Source: Leptothoe kymatousa TAU-MAC 1615 (lineage in GTDB: Bacteria; Cyanobacteriota; Cyanobacteriia; Phormidesmidales; Phormidesmidaceae). Taken from it: 64,000 nucleotides of DNA. The notes beneath the pieces were generated by a model. That model saw only the letters and a list, made by a program, of their open reading frames with translations. It was not told the DNA's origin and ran no database searches. Positions within the stretch are counted from its first letter, which is position 1. The number at the start of each line of letters is the position of its first letter. Location of the stretch: positions 303,311 through 367,310 of the forward strand of contig NZ_JADOER010000004.1 in NCBI RefSeq assembly GCF_018739865.1, read 5' to 3'. This document shows positions 31,616 to 39,057 of this stretch, piece by piece. Position numbers and translations under genes: made by a program.

Positions 31616-32314
31616 CTAAGCTTTTCTATTGTTCGTAGATCCGGAATTATGCGCTAGTGAACCGTTGGTAGCGCACCCATGTAGTTGAAACACTTGGGCA
31701 AAGTTTTCTATTAAGGCGGGTTTCACATCTGCCACGGCGACATTTGCTAAAAACTGCGCCATGCTGCCCACGGGACGATCGGCAATGCCGCAGGGGGTGA
31801 TGCGCTTAAATCCAGATAGGTCGGGGCATACATTCAGGGCAAACCCATGCATCGTGATCCATCGGCTGACCTTAATGCCGATGGCGGCTACTTTATAGTC
31901 TTCCACCCACACCCCTGTCATCCCATCGACACGCTGGCCTTGGATTTGATAATGGGCCAGCACCTTAATTAGGCTTTCTTCTAGTTGGCGTAGATACCAA
32001 TGCAAGTCTCGCTGATGGTGATTTAAATTCAAAATTGGATAGCCCACTAGCTGCCCTGGGCAGTGATATGTGACTTCTCCACCGCGCTCTACACGATAAA
32101 CATCGTATTCGGGATTTTCTAAATCGAAGTGTACGAACTGAGTGTTTGAACCGGTGCCTAGGGTGTAAACCGGAGGATGCTCAGCTAGGAGCAAAATATC
32201 GTTTAAGCTGCTATCTGTTTTTCGCAGGGATACGAGTTCCTGCTGATATTTCCAAGCCAGTTTGTACTCAATTAATCCAAGATCTTGAACAATAAGTTTC
32301 CTATCTTTAACCAT
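31616..32314 (-). CDS. lipB: lipoyl(octanoyl) transferase
   Basis: The 232-residue LipB moves octanoyl from acyl carrier protein to lipoyl domains of 2-oxoacid dehydrogenases and glycine cleavage H protein. The substrate loop [19 protein letters not shown] (about 78-95), catalytic Lys148 in AAIGIKV and Cys175 in RITPCGI are all present. The last 15 or so residues are polar and probably disordered. It is transcribed alone and divergently from the hpf/lrtA gene. Confidence 0.95.
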   Translation of the reverse strand: MVKDRKLIVQDLGLIEYKLAWKYQQELVSLRKTDSSLNDILLLAEHPPVYTLGTGSNTQFVHFDLENPEYDVYRVERGGEVTYHCPGQLVGYPILNLNHHQRDLHWYLRQLEESLIKVLAHYQIQGQRVDGMTGVWVEDYKVAAIGIKVSRWITMHGFALNVCPDLSGFKRITPCGIADRPVGSMAQFLANVAVADVKPALIENFAQVFQLHGCATNGSLAHNSGSTNNRKA

Positions 32315-32710
32315 TAGAAAAATATTGATCCCCTAGGCCATTGTAGATAAGTCAATATCCGTATACTTGCGTACACAATTTATCGATTATGACTAAAAAA
32401 AAGTATCCAATGTAGCTTTTTGGTGGGGGGCATTGCTAATTTCTTCACTGATTAAAAGCTTAATAAAATAAAAGATGCGGTTAATGAACAACCCCGTATT
32501 TATGCCCTATTCAATGGATGAAAACCTCTATATATAGGGATTTTACAGGAAAATACTGAACTGAGATCAATGACTTATATGAGATACTCCCAATCCTATT
32601 CTAAAGAATTATCAACGGATAAAAATGTTCTTTAACCAGAAAACTCTCTGGAAATTAAAGTGTTAGGGTGAAAACAATCGCTTATCTTCTATTGATGGAG
32701 GCGGCTTATT
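32315..32710 (+). promoter_or_regulatory. long upstream region of hpf/lrtA
   Basis: The 396-base divergent gap contains no gene. Near the hpf start CCAGA-AAACTC-TCTGG (32636-32651), flanked by TTAA and TTAA, forms a small hairpin. GGAGGCGG just before the ATG is a strong ribosome binding site. From established knowledge, lrtA mRNA of Synechococcus PCC 7002 has a long 5' leader involved in light control. Whether this stretch is such a leader is inference. Confidence 0.4.
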
Positions 32711-33442
32711 ATGAAGCTTGTTATCCAAGGTAAAAATATTGAAATTACCGAGGCTATTCGTCAGCATGTTTCTCAAAAGATTGAAAAGTCAGTAAGCCAT
32801 TTTCAGCGCATGATCAATAAGGTTGATGTGTGCTTGTCTGTGGCTGGTGGAGTGAAGATGCCCACGCGTCAATATGCTGAAGTAACTGTTCATGTTAATC
32901 GGGCTGTTGTAAGGGCAGAGGAGAGTAGTGACAGCCTATATGCAAGTATTGATTTAGTAGCTGATAAAATTAGTCGTCAATTACGTAAATATAAGGAAAA
33001 ACGTCGAAGCACTGATCATGTATCGGTGCGTTCCATGGATGTGGATATCAGTTCCGATGGAGCGGATTTGCAGGTCAGTGAACTCTTAGCCCAGGGAAAA
33101 CCACAGCTACCAGCAGAGGTGGTTCGAACCAAGTACTTTGCCATGGTGCCAATGACGGCGCAGGAGGCATTGGAAAACTTGCAGCTGATTGATCACGACT
33201 TCTATGTGTTTCACAACATAGAAACGAATCAGATTAATGTGATGTACGACCGTAATCATGGTGGTTATGGTCTGATTCAGCCGCGTCCTGCCGCTGTAAA
33301 TAACGACCACCATGGCAATGGTCACCATAGTAACGGTCACCATAGCAATGGTCACCATGGTAACGGCCACCGTGCGTCTAGCCACAATGGCCATAGCAGT
33401 GCAGGCGATCTTCATTTGCAGGCAGCACCTGTGCGTAAGTAG
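32711..33442 (+). CDS. hpf: long-form ribosome hibernation factor (LrtA/HPF) with His-rich tail
   Basis: Residues 1-105 form the ribosome-binding HPF/YfiA domain (MKLVIQGKNIEITEAIRQHV, LRKYKEKRRS). Residues about 135-193 form the dimerisation domain of long HPF (VVRTKYFAMVPMTAQEALE, GGYGLIQPR). Such proteins pair 70S ribosomes into inactive 100S dimers; in cyanobacteria the gene is called lrtA because light represses it. Family members normally end near LIQPR. Here about 50 extra residues follow, including four HHxNG pentapeptides (200-219), a possible metal-binding tail. The gene is followed by a strong terminator. Confidence 0.93.
   Translation: MKLVIQGKNIEITEAIRQHVSQKIEKSVSHFQRMINKVDVCLSVAGGVKMPTRQYAEVTVHVNRAVVRAEESSDSLYASIDLVADKISRQLRKYKEKRRSTDHVSVRSMDVDISSDGADLQVSELLAQGKPQLPAEVVRTKYFAMVPMTAQEALENLQLIDHDFYVFHNIETNQINVMYDRNHGGYGLIQPRPAAVNNDHHGNGHHSNGHHSNGHHGNGHRASSHNGHSSAGDLHLQAAPVRK
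33308..33367 (+). repeat. four 15-bp repeats encoding HHxNG
   Basis: Units of the form CACCATRGYAAYGGY begin at 33308, 33323, 33338 and 33353 and encode HHGNG, HHSNG, HHSNG and HHGNG. Differences are mostly at silent positions, so the peptide pattern is better kept than the DNA. Confidence 0.9.
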
Positions 33443-33478
33443 TTGATCTAACGCGTCCCGGTTAAATTTATAGGCTTA

Positions 33479-33519
33479 ATGGCCCCCAAGTTGAAATCAA
33501 CTTGGGGGCCATGGGCTTT
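33479..33519 (+). terminator. strong terminator after hpf
   Basis: ATGGCCCCCAAGTTGA and TCAACTTGGGGGCCAT form a perfect 16-bp inverted repeat (33479-33494 and 33497-33512), followed by GGGCTTTT. Confidence 0.8.
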
Positions 33520-33588
33520 TATGGTCTAGGGAAAAGATGACGCCTTAACGGCATGGGTGCACCCGGCAGTGTGGGTGTGGCTTCTGTC

Positions 33589-33798
33589 TTACGTCTCTGG
33601 GGCCGCCGTTGTTACGGTATAGGTCTGGTCTTCAAAGGTTACCTGATCGCCGGGGTATAGCTTGCGGCCTCGCCGTACTTCGACTTCGTCGTTGACCAGG
33701 ACATAGCCAGACTGGATCAGATGCTTGGCTTCCCCGCCTGATTGCACTAGGTCATTGAGTTTAAGGAATTGGCTCAATTTAATGAAGGGTTCTTGCAT
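33589..33798 (-). CDS. S4-domain RNA-binding protein (YbcJ/YaaA-like)
   Basis: The 69-residue product is almost entirely an S4 RNA-binding domain: FIKLSQFLKLNDLVQSGGEAKHLIQSGYVLVNDEVEVRRGRKLYPGDQVTF. Small stand-alone S4 proteins bind structured RNA, probably rRNA or tRNA. It follows a 67-residue gene by 6 bases, so the two are likely cotranscribed. Confidence 0.88.
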   Translation of the reverse strand: MQEPFIKLSQFLKLNDLVQSGGEAKHLIQSGYVLVNDEVEVRRGRKLYPGDQVTFEDQTYTVTTAAPET

Positions 33799-33804
33799 GG
33801 TTGT

Positions 33805-34008
33805 CTATGACAGTTTGAGGGCGCTAATGGGGACATCGTCCCAGGAGTCTACGGTTCTTAGTCTGGCAACCCAACCGGCCTCTTTTTGTTCGGGGGTGAG
33901 GGAGGCTTTGAAGGTAGCATGGCATTCTTCAGCGGCGGTTTGATTGCAGGTGGCAATTGCGGAATAGATGATTCCGGATGGATCGATGTGTTCGTTTACC
34001 CAAATCAT
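33805..34008 (-). CDS. small conserved hypothetical protein
   Basis: The 67-residue protein (MIWVNEHIDPSGIIYSAIA, then two Cys in the first half and AGWVARLRTVDSWDDVPISAL) looks compact and soluble. It resembles small proteins I associate with cyanobacteria but cannot name. It is 6 bases upstream of the S4-domain gene in the same direction, pointing to a two-gene operon. Confidence 0.65.
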   Translation of the reverse strand: MIWVNEHIDPSGIIYSAIATCNQTAAEECHATFKASLTPEQKEAGWVARLRTVDSWDDVPISALKLS

Positions 34009-34169
34009 AAATAGGAAAGCAGGGTTAAAAATATGAGGCGTTGCGAATCCTCATGATGATTTTAGTTGTTATATCCAGACGATTAGCCAATTTTGTCGAT
34101 TGCTTTATGCCTTAAATCAGCAGTGGCAATGGTGAAAACCAAAACTGGTGGATGGTGGTGGATGGGAAA

Positions 34170-35921
34170 TTAAACTGCGGCAGGATGATTCGATAGGCTT
34201 TGGATGGTCTGCTGCATTTCAGCGATGGCCTGCAGTTGATAATCGTTGACCTCTTGGAACCGATCTAATGTGCTGAAGACAGTATCTAGCACTTGCTGTA
34301 CAGCGGTCGTTTTTTCGTTGACGGGGCCTAAGCACTCATTGCGGGTTGCGATCGCAGCTTCCAACCCAGTCCAATCCTTAACCGCCTGTTCCAACGTTTC
34401 CCGCTCTTGCTCAAGATTGCTAAACTGGGTAGCCAGTTCAGCTTCCTTCGCATCAATTTGTTGCTGTAAAGCCTCACTGCGGGCCTGTAGCTGAGCAATC
34501 AGCTCTTCTAATTCGCCAGTTTGCTGCGTCAGCTGCTGACGCACCTGATCAATATGGTCCAGCACAGGTTCCAAATCCGCCGCATCAGCAATGGGGCTTT
34601 CCACCGTCGCTTTCCCCTGACGACGTAGCAACACAGCGCGATGTTGGCTTAAGACCTCTTCCCGCTCAAGTAAATTCCGCTGCTGACCCACCAACGTCTT
34701 ATTGAGCATATCGTAGCGATCCTGCTCTTCGCTCATCTCCGCTTCAATCTGCAGCCGATCATATTCGCTGGCCGCATCAGCCTTCTGGCGAAGCTCATCA
34801 ATCGTCTGTTGCTGATAGGCCAGTTCCTCATCCTGGTCGCTCACAAACCGAGACATCTTGTCCCAATCTGTTTCCATATTGGCCACCAGAGCCTCAAGCT
34901 CTTCTATGGACATCTCCTCCAGCTTAGTCAGATCGATTTTCTTACCCAATCGAACCTGATCGCCCGTAGTCAAAAGGTCGTACACCCTTTGGTACACGCC
35001 ACTTTGCTGATTTATCTGCTGTGAAACCAGCTGATTTTGATGCTTTTTCTGGATCAGCTCAACCTTGACCTGCTGCTGCTCTAAACACAGCTCCAACAAA
35101 GAATTGCGATCACCATCAATGGTCTGATAAAGCTGCTCAACAGACTGCTTAAATCGCTCAACGGCCGCTTCCTTATCTTGAATTTGGGGCTGCTGCTCGG
35201 CCACCATTTGCTGCCAGCCTTGGATCAGCCCTTGGTGCTCGCCTAAAGCATCCCTAGTGCTGTTGAGCTGTTGACGCATATCTTCCATGGGGGCCACATT
35301 AGCGACTAGCCTTTCCACAGATTCGCGCAGCTTTTGAGTTTGAGAATCGTCTAACCCAGCCGATGATACGTCAGCTTCACGGTTCTCTTCTAGCTTTTGC
35401 TTTTCCCCGTTTAAGTGAGCCCAAGCACCTTCCAACTCAGCATTTTTGCGCTCATAGTCCTGACGTTGTTCATCCAGCTCTGTGCGAAACGTTTCCAGTT
35501 CCTGCTTCTGTTGTTCCAGCTCAGTCAGGTCAGACTCCGCCTGTTTCACTTCGTCTTCCCGGGTGTCGAGTTCTAACTCCCGTTGATTTAAGGCCTGGCT
35601 TTGGTAAGTGAGGGACTCCTTCCATTGCTCGATTTCGTCTTCTTGGGCCTTGAACTTTTTGTTCAAGCTAGAAAAATTTTGCAGAATACTGACCAACTGG
35701 CGTCCGGCTTCATAGTGGCGCTGCACTTGACGGCCATTCGATAGTTCGATTAGGACCAAGGTCCCAGCACCATACCCAGCATCATCGGGAGCTTGAATCA
35801 GCTCATCGCCGGATACCGCACTCCAATTTTGTTCTGAGCGCTCGCAGGCTAGCAGCTTAAACTCAGCCCGGTTGCCGCCCATAAATCCACTTTTTTTCTG
35901 AACCTCGGCCAAATAACGCAC
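34170..35921 (-). CDS. hmpF: pilus motility protein HmpF
   Basis: The 583-residue protein begins with the HmpF signature (YLAEVQKKSGFMGGNRAEFKLL, then WSAVSGDELIQAPDD and RQLVSILQNFSSLNKKFKAQ). It continues as a very long coiled coil (about 95-560, Gln/Glu-rich heptads). From established knowledge, HmpF is a filament-forming, cyanobacteria-specific protein required for type IV pilus-driven gliding and works with the Hmp chemotaxis system. Its place here, divergent from hmpA-E, agrees with that. No membrane span is present. A candidate promoter lies at 36001-36030 with a CRP-type site upstream. Confidence 0.9.
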   Translation of the reverse strand: MRYLAEVQKKSGFMGGNRAEFKLLACERSEQNWSAVSGDELIQAPDDAGYGAGTLVLIELSNGRQVQRHYEAGRQLVSILQNFSSLNKKFKAQEDEIEQWKESLTYQSQALNQRELELDTREDEVKQAESDLTELEQQKQELETFRTELDEQRQDYERKNAELEGAWAHLNGEKQKLEENREADVSSAGLDDSQTQKLRESVERLVANVAPMEDMRQQLNSTRDALGEHQGLIQGWQQMVAEQQPQIQDKEAAVERFKQSVEQLYQTIDGDRNSLLELCLEQQQVKVELIQKKHQNQLVSQQINQQSGVYQRVYDLLTTGDQVRLGKKIDLTKLEEMSIEELEALVANMETDWDKMSRFVSDQDEELAYQQQTIDELRQKADAASEYDRLQIEAEMSEEQDRYDMLNKTLVGQQRNLLEREEVLSQHRAVLLRRQGKATVESPIADAADLEPVLDHIDQVRQQLTQQTGELEELIAQLQARSEALQQQIDAKEAELATQFSNLEQERETLEQAVKDWTGLEAAIATRNECLGPVNEKTTAVQQVLDTVFSTLDRFQEVNDYQLQAIAEMQQTIQSLSNHPAAV

Positions 35922-36000
35922 GCTGGCATCCCCTTCATTTAACCAATAGCTTGATAAAAGCTATTTACCTACAAACATCCACGTCTCGCTTAGTCAGTAA

Positions 36001-36030
36001 TATAAAAACTTAAAGCAATCTATGTATCAA
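36001..36030 (-). promoter_or_regulatory. candidate hmpF promoter
   Basis: On the minus strand TTGATA (36025-36030) is followed after 18 bases by TTTATA (36001-36006). Initiation near 35994 would leave a leader of about 70 bases. The CRP-type palindrome would then be centred about 85 bases upstream of the start site, a spacing compatible with class I activation. Confidence 0.4.
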
Positions 36031-36071
36031 AATATTTGTGCAAAATCAATCATGACGTTGGCGAGGTAACG

Positions 36072-36087
36072 TGTGATTGATATCACA
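36072..36087. promoter_or_regulatory. perfect CRP/SYCRP1-type binding site
   Basis: TGTGA-TTGATA-TCACA matches the consensus half sites of cAMP receptor proteins exactly, with the N6 spacer. It lies in the 520-base divergent region between hmpF (150 bases to its ATG) and hmpA (355 bases to its ATG). In Synechocystis the cAMP receptor SYCRP1 controls motility and pilus-related genes. The rest of the gap (35922-36441) is AT-rich, with a GACATTG/CAATGTC dyad near 36258-36293 and no gene. Confidence 0.65.
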
Positions 36088-36441
36088 ATCAAGATTTCCT
36101 AATGGCTCACCTAGTTTATCGGCATTGAGCAGAAAACTCTATTTATATAAAACCCTTATTATCTAGACACTACCTTAATGGGCAAATGCCTTAGTGTGTT
36201 GCTATCGGTCTTCATCAAATATGTACAGCTCTACGTGCACATCTAAGTAAAAAACGACATTGGCACACACCATTCACATAAAACAATGTCAATTTATAAA
36301 CAATCGCTAAACTATTTAGGCCATATAGTCAAACCTGCCAGCAATTTTAGCGCTACAGTCAAATGCTAGTAGATTGTAGCTAATGCCGCCTATTAATGCC
36401 GCCAATCTAATTACCAAGTGCCAACCCCCTAGGATAAGTCT

Positions 36442-37647
36442 ATGCAAGGCCAGTTAAGCGAGCTGGATATTCGCAGTATTTTTCAACTGATTGATATCGG
36501 TCAGCAGACGGGCGAACTTTACATTGAGTCCTTTGATAGGCAGGGGCAGCCCACGTCATGGTTACTCTTTTTTGCTAATGGCGGCATCCTTTACGCTGGT
36601 CGGACTAACGAGCAGTTAGTCCGACTTAGGGACCTGTTGCAGCCGTATAATCTTGCCGACCGTTGGCACAATCGCTTGGACTTAAAAAATCTGGCCCCCC
36701 TGCGCCCGCCTGAATATGGCGCCCTGTGGTGGTTGCTAGAAAACGGTGTGGTGACGCCCCAACAAGCCCGAGCTACGCTCTATCGCTTGATTGAAGAAAC
36801 GTTATTTGAAGTGATCAGCCTGCACGAGGGGCGGTTTTCGTTCCACTTTCATGCCTCGTTGAGCCCTCAGCTGACGGAGTTTAGTCTGGCCCCATTTCTC
36901 AATCAGGTGACGAGGCAACTACAGGGATGGTTAAAGCTTCAGCCCCACGTAAGCTCTATTTACGATTGCCCCCTCAGTACGATCCCACCCGTAGAAGCGA
37001 ACTCTGATGAGCTATCTGCGCTGCTGACTAAGGCTGATGGCAAAACCTCTATCCTGAAGCTTTCACGCCAGCTCCATCGCCCTATTTTTAGTATCGCTAA
37101 CGAACTTTATCCCCATATTCAGCGGGGAGATATTCAGTTCATTAATCGTCCACAGCCCTTGCCGCTAACTAAGACAAAGGGCTCCATCATCCAGGCCGTA
37201 CCGCGCATCGTCTGTATTGATGACACCGCATCCATCAGACAGACAGTTGAAATGACCCTCGATACCCATGGATATGAAGTCACCTCCATTGCCAGTCCGG
37301 TGAAGGCCCTGAGCTTGTTATTTAGTCTCAAGCCAGACTTAATCCTTTGTGATATTGCCATGCCGGATATTGAAGGGCATCAGCTGTGCGCGATGTTGCG
37401 TCAGGCGCCCTATTTCCAGGCCCTACCCATTGTTATGCTGACGGGTAAGAATAACTTTGTGGATCGCGTCAAAGCCAATATGGCAGGGGCTACGGACTAT
37501 CTCACCAAGCCGTTTGATAGCCATGAGCTATTGGCCCTGGTGGAAAAATATGTGGGGCGCGGAAACCCTAAGCGGCTAGCGCCTGAAACCCTGCTCGAGC
37601 AGGAAATATCTGCCACGTTGAATCCTGAAAGTTGGAGCACCCCATAA
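36442..37647 (+). CDS. hmpA: PatA/PilG-like response regulator (HmpA)
   Basis: The 401-residue protein is of the cyanobacterial PatA type: an N-terminal DUF4388-like domain (1-about 110, LSELDIRSIFQLIDIGQQTGELYI), a middle helical region with a winged-helix look (about 190-235) and a C-terminal receiver (about 255-375). The receiver has CIDDTASIR, the phospho-Asp in LILCDIAMPD and Lys in DYLTKPFD. PilG/HmpA is the output regulator of the pilus chemotaxis kinase. A 430-base gap separates it from hmpB, so it may form its own transcript. Confidence 0.88.
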   Translation: MQGQLSELDIRSIFQLIDIGQQTGELYIESFDRQGQPTSWLLFFANGGILYAGRTNEQLVRLRDLLQPYNLADRWHNRLDLKNLAPLRPPEYGALWWLLENGVVTPQQARATLYRLIEETLFEVISLHEGRFSFHFHASLSPQLTEFSLAPFLNQVTRQLQGWLKLQPHVSSIYDCPLSTIPPVEANSDELSALLTKADGKTSILKLSRQLHRPIFSIANELYPHIQRGDIQFINRPQPLPLTKTKGSIIQAVPRIVCIDDTASIRQTVEMTLDTHGYEVTSIASPVKALSLLFSLKPDLILCDIAMPDIEGHQLCAMLRQAPYFQALPIVMLTGKNNFVDRVKANMAGATDYLTKPFDSHELLALVEKYVGRGNPKRLAPETLLEQEISATLNPESWSTP

Positions 37648-38077
37648 AATCGCTGAGTTAGGGGGTATAAAGTAGTGTCGGCTCAAAAAGAATAAACCAC
37701 CCTAGCGTTGTGGCTCCTCGAAATGTCTTATTCTTCAGATTCAGGGTATTTGCAGGTCTTTTCGCTGAATTCACGTCCTCAATTAACAACGGCCATGGTT
37801 AGTTTTGGCGATGCTTTGGCGATGGGATCCCATTCCACAAACAAAAGAATTTTGATGAAAGTTTAATAAATTAGACATGGGCGGGTATTTTATTAGGCAC
37901 AAGCGGTAGGGTGTGCATTAATAAGCCCATGAATTCATGGTTTGCCTAACCAATCGCTGACTGACTCCCCATGGTCATTATCAACTGGGCATACTACTCA
38001 ACTAGCTATTTCCTCGTAGAAGGGCATAATGAGTTGAATCAAGATATGAACCGGTCTTAAACGGCGAAATTCAGGTT
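37648..38077. other. gap between hmpA and hmpB with a 14-bp palindrome
   Basis: No gene is seen. CCATGAATTCATGG (37927-37940) is a perfect 14-bp palindrome about 140 bases before the hmpB start. A weak ACCCC/GGGGT stem lies over the hmpA stop. The length of the gap suggests an internal promoter for hmpB-E. Confidence 0.4.
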
Positions 38078-38443
38078 ATGAATACGGTTTTAGTAGTGGA
38101 AGACAGCGTTGCCCAACGAGAGATGATTATTGATTTATTAAAGGGTAATGGGCTGAACGTTGCCGTTGCTAGTGATGGTGTTGAAGCACTGGCCCACATC
38201 CAAGGGGATTTACCTGATCTAGTTGTTTTAGATATTGTTATGCCTCGTATGAATGGTTACGAAGTTTGTAGACGTATTAAGTCTGATCCGGCTACTCAAA
38301 ATGTGCCGGTTGTTCTTTGTTCTTCTAAGGGGGAAGAATTTGACCGGTATTGGGGCATGAAGCAGGGGGCAGATGCCTATATAGCAAAACCTTTTCAGCC
38401 AACTGAGCTGTTGGGGACCGTTAAGCAACTACTACGTGCTTGA
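38078..38443 (+). CDS. hmpB: CheY-like response regulator PilH/HmpB
   Basis: The 121-residue single receiver domain has the acidic pair in VLVVEDSVAQRE, the phospho-Asp in LVVLDIVMPRMNGYE and the conserved Lys in YIAKPFQPTEL. PilH-type regulators tune pilus retraction or act as phosphate sinks for the CheA-like kinase. It starts the tight run hmpB-hmpC-hmpD, with 32 and 51 bases between the genes. Confidence 0.92.
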   Translation: MNTVLVVEDSVAQREMIIDLLKGNGLNVAVASDGVEALAHIQGDLPDLVVLDIVMPRMNGYEVCRRIKSDPATQNVPVVLCSSKGEEFDRYWGMKQGADAYIAKPFQPTELLGTVKQLLRA

Positions 38444-38475
38444 AATGTTTATGAGTTATGAGGTAACAGGGGCCG

Positions 38476-39006
38476 ATGGTTGGTAATCCAGACTTTCAAA
38501 CCGGTGTAGGGCAGGATCAAGACCCCGAGCTTCAGAAGATTGAAACGCCTGATGGTGAACTTCATCTCCGCTTCTACATTGGGGCTCAAGATGAGTTTGC
38601 GCTGCCGGCCATCGGCATTCGTCGAATTATTGAAAATCCTCCGGATCGGATTACGCCTGTGCCGAATGTATCGCCTTTGCTTTTAGGTACCTTAAACGAA
38701 CAGGGACGTGTGATTTGGGTCGCTGACTTGGGTCAATTTTTGGGGTATCCCCATCCTATGAATACAGATAGGGCAGAAATTCCAGTAATTGCTGTTGAAC
38801 ATCAGGGGACTATGTTAGGCTTAGCCGTTAATCAGATAGTTGGTACAGATTGGCTAGATGCGGAGCACATGAAGATGTCACGGGACTATTCCGATACGAT
38901 GGCTCCTTTTCTTAAGGGTGAGTGGGTCTTGGATGCCGGCTCAGATAGTTCATTAAAGCTATTAGACCATGTTGCCATATTGCGTTCAGCACGTTGGGCA
39001 GCTTAG
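38476..39006 (+). CDS. hmpC: CheW-like coupling protein PilI/HmpC
   Basis: The 176-residue CheW-domain protein (about 30-170) links the transducer to the kinase. Recognisable parts are RFYIGAQDEFALPAIGIRRII, ITPVPNVSPLLLGTLNEQGRVIWVADLGQFLG and GTMLGLAVNQIVGT. About 28 polar residues precede the domain. It lies between the receiver gene and the MCP gene in the same run. Confidence 0.92.
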   Translation: MVGNPDFQTGVGQDQDPELQKIETPDGELHLRFYIGAQDEFALPAIGIRRIIENPPDRITPVPNVSPLLLGTLNEQGRVIWVADLGQFLGYPHPMNTDRAEIPVIAVEHQGTMLGLAVNQIVGTDWLDAEHMKMSRDYSDTMAPFLKGEWVLDAGSDSSLKLLDHVAILRSARWAA

Positions 39007-39057
39007 CTGCAACGGATTCGACAAGATGGAGATGTTTAGACTGGCAGGAGAATACAG

